Source: an uncultured Porphyromonas sp. (GTDB taxonomy: Bacteria; Bacteroidota; Bacteroidia; Bacteroidales; Porphyromonadaceae). From it: a stretch of 15,515 bases of DNA. The notes under the pieces were generated by a model. It searched no databases. It saw nothing but the letters and a program-made list of their open reading frames with translations, and was not told the origin of the DNA. Shown piece by piece: positions 15,210 to 15,515 of this stretch (position 1 is the stretch's first letter; each line of letters opens with the position of its first letter). The translations under genes and the position numbers were made by a program. Location of the stretch: contig NZ_CAMYEZ010000040.1 of NCBI RefSeq assembly GCF_947254915.1, positions 1-15,515 of the forward strand. The letters run 5' to 3'.

Positions 15210-15250
15210 AAGCTTTTGCTTGTTGTTAGTTAAATGAAATAGTTCCGCTA

Positions 15251-15279
15251 CAAAGATAGCGTTTTTTTGCACAAAACAA
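15251..15279 (-). promoter_or_regulatory. Promoter of the 1323-residue T9SS gene
   Basis: TATCTTTG on the minus strand (15258-15251) with TTG exactly 18 bases upstream matches the Bacteroidota consensus. The layout is the same as at the LRR T9SS gene (TTG, 18 bases, TATCTTTG). Its position between 15209 and 15284 supports the start at 15209. Confidence 0.65.
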
Positions 15280-15329
15280 CTCATTCTCTTATAGTCGCCA
15301 GTAGGAGTGACGCATTATGATCCTCTATT

Positions 15330-15370
15330 CTAGCGACCCCATATGATGACCTCCAGGGGTATATGGCTAG
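15330..15370. other. Imperfect hairpin in the right-hand spacer
   Basis: CTAGC (15330-15334) pairs with 15366-15370, and ACCCC (15336-15340) pairs with GGGGT (15356-15360), around a 15-base loop. No T-run is attached. The surrounding 15285-15515 contains no gene that I can support; it holds this hairpin and the right copy of the dispersed repeat. Confidence 0.35.
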
Positions 15371-15450
15371 ATCCTAGCTACACAGGGCTATAGACTCACT
15401 TTATGCCTACTCCTATCTCTACGGATGCTAACTCCTCCCGAGGAAATCGG

Positions 15451-15515
15451 GAATCTCCAGGGAGCAAATGAAAATTCTCCACCGAGGGACGAAATAAAAC
15501 TTCGGAAGAATGAAA
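15451..15515 (+). repeat. Right copy of the 65-bp dispersed direct repeat (cut by window edge)
   Basis: Aligns without gaps to 43-107, about 53 of 65 identical by hand count. It keeps the 22-bp rhythm: CTCC-GGAG near 15459, a degenerate core near 15482 and CTTCGGAAG near 15504. The array probably continues beyond the window. Confidence 0.7.

Overview
The window looks like chromosomal DNA of an asaccharolytic oral or urogenital Bacteroidota species, most likely a Porphyromonas (P. asaccharolytica or P. uenonis group). This rests on three things: type IX secretion (T9SS) C-terminal sorting domains on two proteins, Bacteroidota-style promoters (TTG, about 18-20 bp, TAnnTTTG) ahead of the genes, and roughly balanced base composition. 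The genus is an inference from family knowledge. All real genes lie on the minus strand.

Reading in the direction of transcription (right to left): positions 15515-15259 are non-coding, with a hairpin and a repeat. A 1323-residue T9SS-exported multidomain surface protein follows (15209-11238), ending near a strong hairpin. Next is tRNA-Val(GAC) (10981-10907) with its own promoter and a clear intrinsic terminator. After that comes an apparent four-gene operon (promoter near 10732, genes 10664-4038): a TonB-dependent outer-membrane receptor, two DUF5689 (OB-fold-like) lipoproteins, and a lipoprotein DNA/RNA non-specific endonuclease of the NucA family. A 445-bp gene-free spacer (4037-3593) holds a nested, roughly 190-bp imperfect palindrome and a possible outward plus-strand promoter. 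The last gene (3592-260) is a 1110-residue T9SS protein made of six tandem LRR-like modules. Positions 1-259 hold a terminator-like hairpin and a phased array of small palindromes. A diverged direct repeat of that array recurs at the far right end of the window.

The best candidate for an undescribed system is the four-gene operon. A surface nuclease, two lipoproteins with predicted OB-like folds and a TonB-dependent transporter without a SusD partner would together make a plausible machine for capturing, cutting and importing extracellular nucleic acid. This is inference from domain content and gene order; the sequence alone does not prove the substrate. The two T9SS proteins are structurally interesting surface or secreted proteins of unknown ligand. 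The most unusual non-coding structures are the 21-22 bp phased palindromes at the left edge, the long nested palindrome at 3717-3909, and a duplicated translation start with an overlapping 12-codon leader ORF at the head of the operon.
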